Position numbers and translations under genes: made by a program. DNA of 64,000 bases, taken from contig JAMKCH010049418.1 in the NCBI GenBank assembly GCA_023653785.1, forward strand, positions 1-64,000, written 5' to 3'. This DNA comes from Ophioderma brevispina. Its lineage: Eukaryota; Echinodermata; Ophiuroidea; Amphilepidida; Ophiodermatidae. Positions 45,205 to 57,239 of the stretch are shown one piece after another (the stretch's first letter is position 1; the number at the start of each line of letters is the position of its first letter). A model generated the notes under the pieces. The model saw only the letters and a list, made by a program, of their open reading frames with translations, had not been told where the DNA came from and searched no databases.

Positions 45205-46435
45205 TTGTCGCCTGTGCACCCTGGTTAGTGTAAGTAGCCCTCTGTTGCATTCAATATAAATGAAACTATACTCTGTAAACCTAGAATTACAAAGTACTCA
45301 ATAAACTCCCACCAAGTCTCACAAGAAATGCTGGTATTTGTCAACTTAATATACCAGTATTTTTGTATCATGTGTAAGAGATTGGTTTTGTTCGTACATC
45401 ATGCGCCGATCATGCGCTTTGTCTTAATCGCGCGCGATTTAGACGGCGCGCTACAGTGTCAATAGGCCGTTTGTAGTAGGCGCGATAATTGCTGCGCAGC
45501 GCTCGCTTAATTTACTTTGACTCGAATTTCAGAAGTAAGTCCAAGAACCAGTGCAATCTAATATAAGCTTATTTTCACCACACAAAATGATAATTAGAGG
45601 CCATATGGGATTCAACCTTGAAAAAATCTAATAAAAGGACTTATTGTTATTCTTGTAGGGCTATATGTGAATAATTATGAAAAAATTTGTCCGGCCTTCT
45701 GCACTGCGTTGGTCCAGATATTCAAGGTCAAGGTCAATGACCTTTATAAGCATATCATGGATCATAACTCCTCAAACCATTTGGTCTCAAAGCACAATTA
45801 GGTGTCTATACCAAGGTTTTTTTCGGGTCAACAAACACAATTAGCATATAGGAAAAACGATCAAATGCAACCCTTCCTTGATTTTCACAAAATACGTAGC
45901 ACTATCTGCTTTAAAAAAAAAAAAAATGAATTTGTCTTTAAAAACTTCGTCCCACTCAACCATTTTTAAAGGTGTTGGTTAAGACCCCTCCTTGGATGTT
46001 CCCTTATTTACAAAGCCCTGCCCCTTTTGATTTTGGTACATGTGGATTGATAAGTCTCCCCTCTTTCCTTGAGTCTCAAAAATGTCCCATATCCTCTTCC
46101 ATTTGCGTCATAGTAATGTTTTATTGAGGAATTATCATAGAAACTTGATTTCTCCATTGTTCTAAAAACCAGCCATTTCTATTTTGAGTTAAAAATACAT
46201 GAATGTGTGATTTTGCTAGGTTTTTGCGGTGATTATGAAAGGAAAATCAATTTTGTAACATACACAGGAGTATTAAGTGCATAAAGCATATATATTTTTG
46301 ATAGACGTGAAAAAGAAAATTTATAATGGGGTAACCATCCCTTTACTCCAAAACTGAGTCTTGTCTACCACTAACCAAAGGTAAGGTGGCGTGCAGATAT
46401 TTTTGGCGCTAAATGAACGAAATTGATGGTCCCAG
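45205..46435. other. Noncoding; contains a single diverged copy of part of the 815-bp unit
   Basis: On the minus strand, 45850-45690 reads GGTCATTGACCTTGACCTTG, ATATCTGGACCAACGCAG and AAGGCCGGACAAATT. This corresponds to 49200-49265 inside the tandem array at 48570-50910. No gene is supported. Confidence 0.5.
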
Positions 46436-48320
46436 ATAGATGGAGCCATTAGGTTTCAAATTTATGTGTTTTAGCTGGTCGGATAAAAAACTTTTTGGCA
46501 GTGGTAAACATAACCGGACCACCCGCCTCCTTCCCCCAGGAAGACTAAGGTTACCGCATACCTTCAATGGTGGACTTTGCCACTCCTATGAGGCACGGAG
46601 TCCCATTCAGCCTACCTGTACCTATCAAACAACCCTGACAATGGATGCGTTTTAACACCCTGACGATGAGGCGGTTAAACAAAACCCTACGACGGATTCG
46701 GTTTAAAACAACCACTGACGAAACGAGCGTTTAAGTTGGGGGGGTGGCTCACTCCACCTCGTATCTCTTCGGGGGCAGGCCTCAGACCAGCCTCCGTGGC
46801 TCCTCACCACATAAAGTCCTCGAGTTATTCGCCGTCTTTCTGGATTGCGGCACTGGCTCCGTGGTCAGGGGGAAAGGTATTGTTTTCCACTGCGACAAGT
46901 ATGAAGGTGGTGACATATAACAAGGAAGGGGGTGTAATCAGTCTCAGCCTATGCATGGAGATTCTTCGACTATTCAGGTGGTGCCGAGTTTGGGACATCG
47001 GGCTGATCGCTTCCCGTATTCGGGCGTGGACAATGGTTTGGGACAGTCTCCCAGGAGCGGCCCTACTCCAGACACAGCCAAAAGTAGAGGGCCGTCGGTG
47101 GAGTGGCAGCTCCACTTTGCAGTTTGCCCGCACAATCTTTAGATGGTGGACCGTCGACAAAGTGATTGTCGCCTCAGTAATGAATCGTAAGATGTGGCAT
47201 ATTAGGGGCCTACTCTTTGAACCCGGGTCCCCGGGCAGTCAAACGTGACGCCATGGCAGCGGACAGGTCAGGATTGATAGCCTTCGCTTGATCATAGCTT
47301 TTCCAGGTTGCCATAATCCCAAAAGTCCTCGAGTAGCTCTGTCTCGAGACGCCTGGTCTGTTGGAGCCATTATGGCCACGGCAGCTGTAGTTTCCCAGGC
47401 CGCTAGATCTGCTTATAAGGGGAACAGATCCATCTTCAAGGGCGGGGACTGGAAAGGGCCCTCCAGCATGACGCATTTCTGACAGGATGTTGCACTGAGT
47501 GGGGGAACTTTCTGAACAGGCTGCCATGATCACTGTTCAGGCAAAATCACTAGAGCATCATAGGATTACCATGCATGGTATGCCGATAGAGAGTTCGATC
47601 CATTCAATTTCTGAGACTGTAACCAGGTTGGCAATTTCCTCAAGGAAGTCTTCAGGAGTAGTTTTAACTAATTTCCTGACTATCCGATGTGTCTTTTTAA
47701 CCGAAGCCACGGCCAGACCCGTAAAGGGATCGGTGATGGCATGACGGTTTTCAGTCCCCTCGTGGCCAACAAATCTGTGAAGGGATGGTTTTACGGATCT
47801 GTCCCGTTTCGTAGTCCTGTTTCGGAGTGGGATTTGCCATTGCTCCCTTGCAATTCTAATTCTTGGTGTCGGAACAGTTTTAAACCCCAACCGAAAGCTT
47901 AGTCTTTTGGACTTCCTAGTGGCGGGCCTTGGTGGCCATAGGGGGTTCGGATATACACGCCCTGTATCCGGATTAGGCCCATCACCGCTTTGAGCACAAA
48001 GAGGTCTCTATTCTCCCACATGCAAGCTTTTTGGCCAAGAATCAGACTCTTTTCTTTTACCCCGAAACCGGTGTTTCTGCAACGTCTCACCATAGTTGCA
48101 AACCGGGGTTGCAGACAGCCCAGAGAAGCCTGCAGCAAGGACACTTTGAGCTAGCTGGATTTCCTCAGTCATCTGAAATGGACAAAAACACCATAATTGG
48201 TTGACTGGCTTCTTGGTTAGGGCTTGATGTTGAGCTCGGTTGGATTTCTTACTCCACCTTCCAAAGAGTCTATTTGATGCATGTGTATGTTAGTCAAGCG
48301 GAGAGGGCTGTTGCCGTCTA
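46436..48320 (+). pseudogene. DIRS-type tyrosine-recombinase retrotransposon remnant
   Basis: Plus-strand frames follow the DIRS pol order. An RT-tail segment (PPGRLRL, LQWWTLPLL) runs to about 46740. RNase H follows: HIKVLELFAVFL, VLFSTA/FHCD, then YNKEGGVISLSLC and EILRLFRWC, a counterpart of the family TxVxYINKQGG motif. A post-RNase-H block (EWQLHFAV, IFRWW, DAMAADRSGLIAF, LWPRQL) extends to about 47500. A tyrosine-recombinase-like part includes GNFLKEVF, FSPLVANKSVKGWF, SEWDLPLL and FEHKEVSILPHASFLAK, running to about 48150. Many frameshifts and stops are present. The catalytic R-H-R-Y set could not be completed. GC content is clearly above the flanks. Codon-level decay indicates a dead copy. 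Confidence 0.8.
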
Positions 48321-48499
48321 ACCCTCTTTGCTGATCGACCTAGCATCTTGACCCAGGAGAATGGAGGCGAATATAGTGGGGCGTTGACATGTGGGTTGCG
48401 TTGGTGTTGTCTACCTCTGCGACCTGCATTCCGATACAGATAAAGCATGCCAGTGGTATTCTGTGCCAAGGTAAGGTTGTGGAAGGAGGCTAGCACTAT

Positions 48500-48560
48500 A
48501 GTACAGTGTATTTCTCTCTCAGGAGTGAGAGGCGATACACTGAGTATGATACCTACCTTA
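48500..48560. repeat. Imperfect hairpin in the 3' non-coding part of the DIRS remnant
   Basis: AGTGTATTTCTCTCTCAGGA pairs with TGAGAGGCGATACACT (arms GTGTAT..CTCTC / GAGAG..ATACAC). DIRS elements end in inverted or split repeats, so this may be part of the terminal or internal complementary region. That reading is an inference. Confidence 0.45.
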
Positions 48561-48569
48561 CACAGCTTA

Positions 48570-48631
48570 GGCGTGACACAATTTGGTATTCTCCACCTAC
48601 AAGTAGGTTGTTGGAAGGTTTTGTCGAGTTT

Positions 48632-48664
<33 letters not shown>

Positions 48665-49447
48665 GTGAGATGAAACATTTTGCGGAAGGGCGAATTACAG
48701 CGCCGCTTGAAGTGGTCCGTGATCTTTGGTGCGTGCCATGTCCGACTATTTAGGGAGTTGGCTCATTTAGCATGTCCGTAGCAGTGGTAATGGGGATTTT
48801 AATAGTACCCAAATGAACTATTTATGCAAAAAAGGTCTATCACTAGTACCACACTATTAGATCACAGGACTCCATCAGTTCGAAGATCTGTCCAAGAACA
48901 ATTATTCACTGATTTGACAATAATATTGTAGTTTTTTCATATTATATATATTAAGGTCAAATATTGTTTGTTTTAATATTTGTACAGACTGACTGAATGG
49001 CTAATTTACGTTGAGAGAAACTTGTAAAAATTGGGATTAAAAAGTGCTTTCAATGGTGAAAAGCAATGATGGCTGCATCTGGAAGGCCTTAAATAATTAT
49101 GTTTATTGTTCATTGACCCCAAAGACAGGGTGTTTAGACGACACCGTTTGCTTCTAGGCCAGTTGGGGCGATCGAGTTATGACCCATCACATGCCTTCTA
49201 AAGGTCATTGAGTACTTTGACTTGGAATATCTGACCAAGCAGCAACTTCAAGGCCGGACAATTGTTTCCATCAAATCTACCTTGCATGTATAGGCCTGAC
49301 CAGGATATAGCAAAATAGTCCGTTTATTAAAATTTGTTCAAGATTACATGGAAGTGTCAATTAATCCTCTACTATCCCCCCCCATACGGTCCTCCCTCAC
49401 TTTGTTATTCTCCACCCCAAGACGGGTCGGTTGAAAAGGTTTTGTCC

Positions 49448-49483
<36 letters not shown>

Positions 49484-50910
49484 TGGTGAAGAAACATTTT
49501 TGCGAAGGGCGATTACAGCGCCGCTTGATGTGGTCCGTGATATTTGGTTCGTGCCATTTCCTGACATTTTCGGGATTTGGCTCATTTAGAGCATGTTTAG
49601 CAGTAGTAATGGGATTTAATAGTATACCCACATGACATAATTTATGCAAACAGGTTCTATCACTAGTACCACACATTAGATCACATGACTCATCATCGAG
49701 GATCTGTCCAAGAACAATTATTCACTGATTTGACAATAATATTGTAGTTTTTTCATGATGATTATATAGTAAGGTCCAATATTGTTGTTTAATATTTGAA
49801 ACACAAAAAAATAAACAAATTGGCTAATTTACGTTGAGAGAACGTTGCTAAAAATTGGGATTAAAATTGCGTTCAATGCTGAAGCAATGATGTGCTCGGT
49901 AAGCCTAAAAATCTGTTTCTTGTTTTATTGACCCCCCCAAAACATGGGTTTAGACACCACCTTTCTTGCTTCTAGCCAGTTGGCTTAGGCAGTTATGACC
50001 CATCACATGCCGTATATAGATCAATTGAATTTTGAACCTTGAATATCTGACAACGCAGCACTTCAAGCCGGACTTGTTTAACCTCCAAATAATTATTGCA
50101 TTATAGGCCTACCAGAATATAAAAAAAGAAAAATTAAAAAAAGTCCTTTTATTAAAATTTTTCAAGATTACATAGAACATGTGTCACATTATGCCTCTAC
50201 TATTACGGTCCTACCTCAATTTGTTATTCTCCACCCTCAAAAGGTTGTTTGGAGAAGCTTTTTGTTATAATTTTTTGTGAGAAAAACATGTTGGTGGAGC
50301 AGGGCCGAATCACTCGCCTGTGATTGCAGTTTCAGGAGTTTGCTTATTTTCAACAGTGGTAATGAGGCTTCTGTTGTGGTCCAAATGAAATGATTTGAAT
50401 GAAATAAGAATAGTTAACTTAGTTATCATCGAGAATCCACTGATTTTACAATATTATTTTGGCTGTTTTCACATGATAGATTATGGGCAATAATAGTTTT
50501 GGTTTATTTCGATAACTTGTACAGACGGACGAATTGGCTAATTTATGTTGAGGAAACGTGGAAAAATTTTGATTAAAGTGGCTTGTCTATCTGAAAGAAT
50601 TGATAATTCATTTTGTAAACCTCAAGACTGTTGGTTTATTGTGTTTATTGACCCCCCAAAACATGTAATAGACACCATCTTTTTGCTTCTAGGCCAATTG
50701 GATGAGCAGTTTTAACCCATCATAGGCCCGGATAAAGGTCTTGACCGTTTGACCTTGAAATATCTTATCAATGCCAGCCAACTACAAGCAGGACAAATTT
50801 TTTGGTAATTATTCTTATATAGGCCTCAGAATATACAAAGGTCCTTTTATTAGAAGTTTTTCAAGGTTGTATAGGACATTTGTCATATTCCCTCTACTAT
50901 AAGAAAAAAA
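48570..50910. repeat. Tandem array, unit about 815 bp, ~2.9 copies
   Basis: TATTCTCCACC occurs at about 48588, 49406 and 50221. Each unit then carries GGTTTTGTCGAG/CCGA, a poly-T tract (T31 at 48633, T33 at 49450, lost in copy 3), GAAGGGCGAATTACAGCGCC, TTCACTGATTTGACAATAAT, GGCTAATTTACGTTGAGAG, ATTGACCCC, GCTTCTAGGCCAGTTGG, ATATCTGACCAAGCAGCA and GTCCTTTTATTAAAATTT. Copy 3 is the most diverged. It abuts the DIRS remnant. Confidence 0.9.
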
Positions 50911-53654
50911 GACACAGATGCGGTACGAAAATGGAAAACCCGGCAAGTTTGACAAATCAAATACCATGGATATTCCAAAGTATAGAGATGTTTGGTCTTC
51001 AATACAAGAGGGCCCTATTGTTTTACAATAAACATCCATCAACATCACTAAAGCCACACTATAAGACCTTTCACTTTCACCCCGATTAAATACTATTTCA
51101 CATTACCAAATTCCAGAGTAAATGTAGGGGAGCTAATCCTGTGACCCAACTACTGTAATTGAATCGTTCAGTTTAAATATAAATAGAAACACTTTAAAAA
51201 ATTTACAACACAATGTTTATTTTTTTCCTGGTAACAGGAATTATTTCAAGTAAACCCGTAGAAATTAACGCTCTAATGCCCATATTCTTGCCGTCGCAGC
51301 GTGCTACTGTAAAATCGCTAGTGAAAAAAACGCTCGCAGCGTTTGTCAACCTTCCACCCCCAGCGTCAAAGTCGCTGGAAGCGTCTGAGCGATTTGTTGA
51401 ATTCAAGTCAACCGGATTTGGTGGGCTTGCGCATCAAATCCGCTTGGGTATGCTAGCGACTTATCGATTAAATATCGGCAGTCGCTTTTTTTCCCAATAA
51501 GGACGGATAGTGATGTCATAAAAAAATCGCTACGCTCCTTGCACTGGTAGTATATCATGGGCATAACTGTCATTTTGCAGCATTTTGTGCGTATATTTTA
51601 ACAGTATAATTGTACAATAAAGCAATTGGGTGGGAGATCACCAATTTTGAAATTTCCATTATCATAATTATAAACAACTTAAAAAAAAAAAAAATTTCGT
51701 ATTTTTTTGTTTGGCCACGAGTATATAGACAATGATAACATATAAATAACATGTGGTAATGAAGCACAATAATCAACCTCCAATGTTGCATGACCAGGTT
51801 TGCTAGTTTGCAAACACAAAATGTAGATCTGGATGGGACCAAGTTCGTGAAAATTAAATTGCTGATTATTGTACTCCACTAGGAGAATGAGCACAGGGAA
51901 CTTGAGTCCGTATACTAACCGATAGGTTTAGGGATATTAATAAACCAGTTTCAAGGAATTTAAGTGATCCATATCTCGGCCCTCGGGCGTCTCTAAACAG
52001 TTGAAATCCTTTATCTATCCAACCGTTTGGCCTGTGTAGTATGCATGCGTATATTAGTGCATATCCAATCTATCTGCAAGAAATCGATTTTTTTTAAATA
52101 CTTTCTGTTCGACAACGGTATGCAAACTACAAGGATTCCTAACACAAAAATGCACCCCTAAATAACTTAAATTCCGGAAATTAGCTTTTCCGAGGATATA
52201 GCCAAAAACGAGGTAGTGAAGTCGCAAAAAGAAACCTTTTAACATCATTATTTACTACACAATAACAACTAGTGTCTTGATTTACATGTAACTTTTTATG
52301 CCCGGGAAATAACAATCTGACCTCTGCATGACTCGTGCTGGATTTTCCCACAGTACGTGGTTCCACGTGTTTTACTATGGTTGCATTTCATTGATTGACT
52401 AACAATACGGCGTGAATACCCTTGATTGAATAAGAGAACACATAAGTTCTCTGTGTAGACCAAAGACTATTAGAGTTTTCATTTTTAATCTTCTCCAGAG
52501 TGAAACAGTGCACTAACGGCTGAAATAAGATCCCGTGCTTCTGGCCGGTTTCAACCGAGTAAGAGACTAAGAGTTCCCCATACTTAAGCCCATGCCCCGC
52601 TGTGTTCAGAAATGTGACCGCCTAAGTTTCATAAGTCTACTCGATCGATAGCGGTCACATTCCTGAACACAGCTGGGCATGGACGCTCTCACTGCTTAGC
52701 ATTACCTTAATACCTGCATCTGCACATCTACACCCAGAGCCGGTTTTTCTAAACCTCGTACGTGACTTTTTAGACAAATATGCGTCAGCAGACAATGACG
52801 AAATACATACCAGGTGGACTGTAGACCCGGAGGCGGCGCATTTGAAGAACACCAGTATGGTGCGTCAAATTACGTTCTTTATTCAAATTATTCTGCAAAT
52901 CATAGATGCAGTGTGATTTGTGTAAGAATCCACTTGGGCACTTTGAGTTATTGAGGTTACACGTCACATAAGGTGTTAAATTTTCAAATGCTTTACATAA
53001 AGTTATGAAATATTTCAAATTCTTCTTGAAGGACTTTGGTGCAGAGGTCACATTTTGAGAGTGCCCTTGCGTAATTCAAAAACGGTGTCGCATATTATCT
53101 GTCTTGTCACAAGATTCTGAAAACTATAGTTTGCTATATCTAAATGTCCCTTGAGTTATAAATATTATTTAGGTAACCGTAAAGGGCTCAAATCAGCTGA
53201 ACCCAAACAAAATCTCGGCCCATGGCTTAATTGTATTGTTCACTAAAGTACATTATCTTAGTATGTACTGAGATTTAGTTACATGGATGAGATGAAAAAG
53301 ACAAGTGAATGATGGTAATGTAAAAATAATATATTGATGATATATTACAACAAAAGCGCACTCTTTATTATCAAAATCAAATTTGCAAATATATAACTTT
53401 CAACTCTTTACTTCGTATAACATAAGTGGTAAAAACATTGTGTAATGAATAAAATAAAGTAAGTCCTCGAAAACATGTATGCATGGCTGCCTTTTTACCG
53501 TGATAACCACTGGAGAGCAATCTTACTAAATATTTATTAGTAATACTACCCGTGAAATTAACTGCAATTGCGCTACCGCGTATTCTAATTTGAGTATTTT
53601 GATGCATTTTCCCTGTATATCTTAAGCTTTGAAAGCAGTTGGCAATTTGTTGAA
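50911..53654. other. Noncoding; AATCGCT-rich patch and a 91-bp hairpin
   Basis: 51290-51540 contains repeated TCGCT/AGCG words (GTCGCAGCG, AATCGCTAGTG, AAGTCGCTGGAAGCG) inside a 95-codon frame that has no recognisable domain. The remainder is unassigned. Confidence 0.35.
52591..52681. repeat. 91-bp hairpin, 31-bp arms
   Basis: CATGCCCCGCTGTGTTCAGA through ATGTGACCGC (52591-52621) pairs with GCGGTCACATTCCTGAACAC through AGCTGGGCATG (52651-52681), with two mismatches around a 29-bp loop. It is a very small MITE or a cruciform-forming site. Confidence 0.85.
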
Positions 53655-54339
53655 AATTACCTGCTTACTAATTGTTTTGTTTGGGATTGTTTTTGTGATT
53701 TGTTTTTTTATTTTACTTACACAAAACCTCAATTATCCAAAGAGGTCCTAGGTGAGCCTCTATTTTGATTGAAAGACAACGCGTGTGTGTCAGGCCTACC
53801 AACAAAATCTTTGGACTTTTTATCGGTGCTTCTCTCTTTTTTCAAATTCAGATTAAAATGAATGATATTATAACAAAATCATCGCCTATAATATTTTAAT
53901 CAATTTTAAAATCATAAAACAGTCAATATTTTTTTTCTTTTAGAAGAAATTCTTTTTTGGGTTTTTTTAATTTTGATAACTTAAAACAAATAAGTTGTCG
54001 CTATTTGGGATTCTATATTTTTTTAATCAAATTGAAATTGTTTAGCCCTTCCAAAAAATATTATTGTGACTGAAAGAGCCGATTGAATCAAAAGAAACCG
54101 ATATCTTGTTTTTAGATAACATCGAAATTATAAAAACAATAAAACATTCGATGATTGTCATCTGCATTGCATGCTGCGTAACTCTGTTGAGATTGAGCAT
54201 TTCGTTGTTCTAATTATTTAAGGGCATTATTAAATAAAGCATGGGCCATGTTCCATTTTAGTAACTCCCTCTCACCATTCGGCTGTTCTCATACCCTTTT
54301 AAGCCCGCCAATTGTCCCTATTTAAGAAATAAAGGGTGA

Positions 54340-54470
54340 TCCTGTATCATTTATGGGCGCATCATGTGTCCGAGGTTAGAAAGACTAAATAATTGCCGAA
54401 GCGCAGCTGAGTCCATTATTTGAAAGTTTTTCTGGCCGAGGAACATAGAGCCCATAAATGATCTGCAAAC
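54340..54470. mobile_element. Palindromic short element within an insertion specific to copy B
   Basis: ATCATTTATGGGC (54347-54359) and GCCCATAAATGAT (54450-54462) are perfect inverted ends. GTCCGAGG and CCGAGGAAC with AAATAATTG/CATTATTTG extend the symmetry imperfectly. Copy A has no counterpart. Confidence 0.6.
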
Positions 54471-55381
54471 CCGGTATTGTCTATTCTACTTCCTAAAAGA
54501 GCTTGATTTAATAAGGACATGCACTGCGCGAAACCCATTTGCAGATAACGGTCATGTAAACTGACCAATCAGATGCAGCAGAAGGTAATAGATACTCTAT
54601 ATTTTACTGACCTGTGTTGGTTTAATTTTTAAAATGCCCAATCTAATCTGTCAACCAATTCCTTATTTGGTTTTAAAAATGACAACTTTTCGCATCTGTT
54701 CTGAGCTTTTCCTATGCGGCCGTCAGGATTTCATAAGGAACCGGGAAAAGATTATTTCAGAAAATATCGTAATTACTCATCAGTTTAAAGTTTTGTTTTT
54801 GCAAAACTTTCTTGAAGTTAATAATAATCTTCCATCAGCATCATTATTCATCATCATCGTCGGCTGTTTTTGTCGTCGTCGCTCATCGTCTCATCATTAT
54901 CATTATCCATAATTACTCATCATCATGGAGAGTTTTGTACTTGCTCACAACTGTAAATGGTGCATACCCTTCATACTGCTTCCCATGCACACCCTATTTT
55001 TTTCACCTCGTTGATCAACATCCAAACTAGGCTTTGCTGGAACGCAGTAGATATGGCTATAGATCACCATCATCGTCACCATCAGCATATAACGTTGGAT
55101 AATAAGAGTGTATACACGACGTCACATGTGACGCAATGGCAGAAAAGCATTGAAAGGCAACGACATTGATTTGCCAAATCAGAAAATCGAAACAATAATC
55201 AAAAATCAGCTTTTTTGCACATGCCGCTAACAAATTACTCAATGCTCTGCACGTTTATCAACTGACCTAATAAAGACCAAATCGGATATTTAGTCATTAC
55301 TCTCCGTACGGACACTCTTCTACAACAAGTAATGGAATGGCGATTCTATCTTTGAACAGTGATGTTTTCTTCCCTGCGAAT

Positions 55382-55625
55382 CAGGCCCGTACGCATGGGG
55401 GGGGGCGGTCTACCGCTTCCCCCGCAACCCCCCCCCCAATTCGACTTTTTGCTGAATTTTTTGACAAGAAAGTCTACTTTTTTGGTAATACAATGTTTAA
55501 AAAAGTCCAAAAAAAGCTCCATTTTAGAGGGTGGTTTAGTCCACTTTCACCAAAAAATGGGTCCACTTTTTGGAAAAGTCACATTTTCCACGGGGGAAAA
55601 AAATCCCGCACCCCCCTCCTTCTTT
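55382..55625 (+). mobile_element. CAGGCCCGTACG-family element, right-truncated
   Basis: It starts CAGGCCCGTACGCATGGGGG. It contains GTCTACTTTTTTGG, AAAAGTCCAAAAAAAG and GTCCACTTTTTGG, as in 3904-4099. The right terminal repeat is missing. Confidence 0.65.
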
Positions 55626-55639
55626 CCATTGATATCAAA

Positions 55640-56290
55640 ATAATACCAAACTTCCCATATGACGTCAGTGTTAAGGCAACTTATGAAAATACTGGATACA
55701 GGTGTGTGGAAAACTAGATATTTGCCCTTTTACTGGATCAAAAAGCATAATTATAGCACTTTATAGGCGCTGTGTATATAATCTAGACCCCCTCATTCCC
55801 CACCTGCAGATCGCAAAAACAACCCGCATGAACATATGATATTCCCCAACTTTTTTTGGTAGAACATCATCTTCCCCTATTCAAACTGTGTCTACAGAAA
55901 ACGATAGTTTTGTTGACATGCAAAATTTATTACGTCCTTCTGACGTATTGGCAAGGCATGTTTGTGACTCAATCGTTGCTATCTACGAAAAGAAGAGGTC
56001 CATAGCTCTCTTTTGGCACCAAAATCAACTGTGTGTATCCTGCATCTTACTAGGCGTGTGCTACTTCTCCTCTCCCGAGGGAGGGTTGCCACCACCCTAT
56101 CTATCATTTTTGTGATCACCCCTGTTACTTTACTTCTCTACCTTTTTTGCATGAAAAGGAGCGTAAAATATAATTCAAAATTACATTAACTCATTTGGCA
56201 ACGGAAAAGGGGGTTTAGTCGGGCGCAAAAAAGAAGGAATGTTTTACCACCCCACACCCCAGTTCGACTGACGAGGGTTAAAACACAGTA
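55640..56290 (+). mobile_element. Foldback-family copy related to 27703-28500, left-truncated
   Basis: It shares GACGTCA, the AACCCGCATGAA/AACCGCATGAAA block, AGGCATG, GTTGCCA-CCCTATCTATCA, ATGAAAAGG-AGCG and the right terminus GACTGACGAGGGTTA with the complete element. The left terminus is replaced by the fragment at 55382-55625. Confidence 0.7.
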
Positions 56291-57010
56291 AAATATGGTA
56301 CATTGAACAGTGCAATCTGTCACCCTCTCATTTAATTTTCCGTAAAATGGAGTGCCAACGAAGAAATATTATTGTTTAAACCATTTAGTTCTATAAGTCT
56401 CCTACGATGCTTCACTAAAATCAACAGCAAAATAAACAACAGTATGTTATTTGTATCCGTCTCATCCTCACTCATCGACATTTTGTGTCTTGTTTCCCCG
56501 TCCCGCCACCAACATCATTTCCTTTCAATATCAGCATCATTGTCGCAACCACTGTTCAATTCAAGTTTACTGGCAAATTGCTACTATTTACTAAGTAATT
56601 GAATTAGAGAGTAAACATGGCTTGCCGAAAGGTGGCTGGCGCCTTCTGTTTTTGGACTGGACTAGACATTTGGGGGAAGTAAAGGCTTTCTAATATAAAA
56701 AACACTAGCAGCATGGCTTAGATAGAGTCCTATTACGACATGCTATGCTTGCTTCTTGACAAATTATGAACATTCCATGCAACATCCAATGAATCGTTAA
56801 TTGATATAAGCTTGCAAGACATCTTAGTGTTCTACATCTTTCTCATCTTCTCTGGTGTCTAATATACCTTAACGTTCCTAGAATGTCACGTTACACCACT
56901 AAGCAACTCAAGATAAATCTAGTAAAGCTCTTTACAAATATTCATATAAGATTTTGTTTTTCACACGAAACTAAGAATGGTCTATCAGGTCACATACAGC
57001 TTAGCTATAA

Positions 57011-57239
57011 TTTTGAAGTGATACACTAATGAATGCCACTTCTTTCAATTTTAAGACATGACAACAACATAATGGCGGTAAAACAAACTTAAAGTTTAAT
57101 ATTCCAACTAATGTTAAACATGCACCCATAATCCCATGCGTTCCGTCACAAATGTGAAAACATCACAATTTGGCGTGAAAAAAAACATGAAAGATTACAA
57201 GTGTTTTGAGTAAATTCACCATTGAATAGGCAACATGAG
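57011..57239. other. Noncoding spacer after segmental copy B
   Basis: Similarity to copy A is lost after AGCTATAA at about 57010. Nothing is recognised before the LINE fragment. Confidence 0.3.

Larger units (their letters stand above)
53655..57010 (+). repeat. Segmental duplication, copy B (partner 39525-43317)
   Basis: It is collinear with copy A. It lacks the 1.5-kb insertion of A. It carries its own extra segments: a 270-bp segment near 54330-54600 containing a hairpin, and about 0.8 kb at 55370-56185 holding two other mobile-element fragments. Confidence 0.9.

Noticed and set aside
49344..49676. Frame with a poly-lysine run on the minus strand
   Set aside because: The lysines are the reverse of the T33 tract inside the 815-bp tandem unit, not a protein feature.
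51213..51500. 95-codon frame starting MFIFFLVTGIISS (signal-peptide-like)
   Set aside because: The hydrophobic start is a T-rich stretch and the rest coincides with AGCG/TCGCT word repeats. No homology is recognised.
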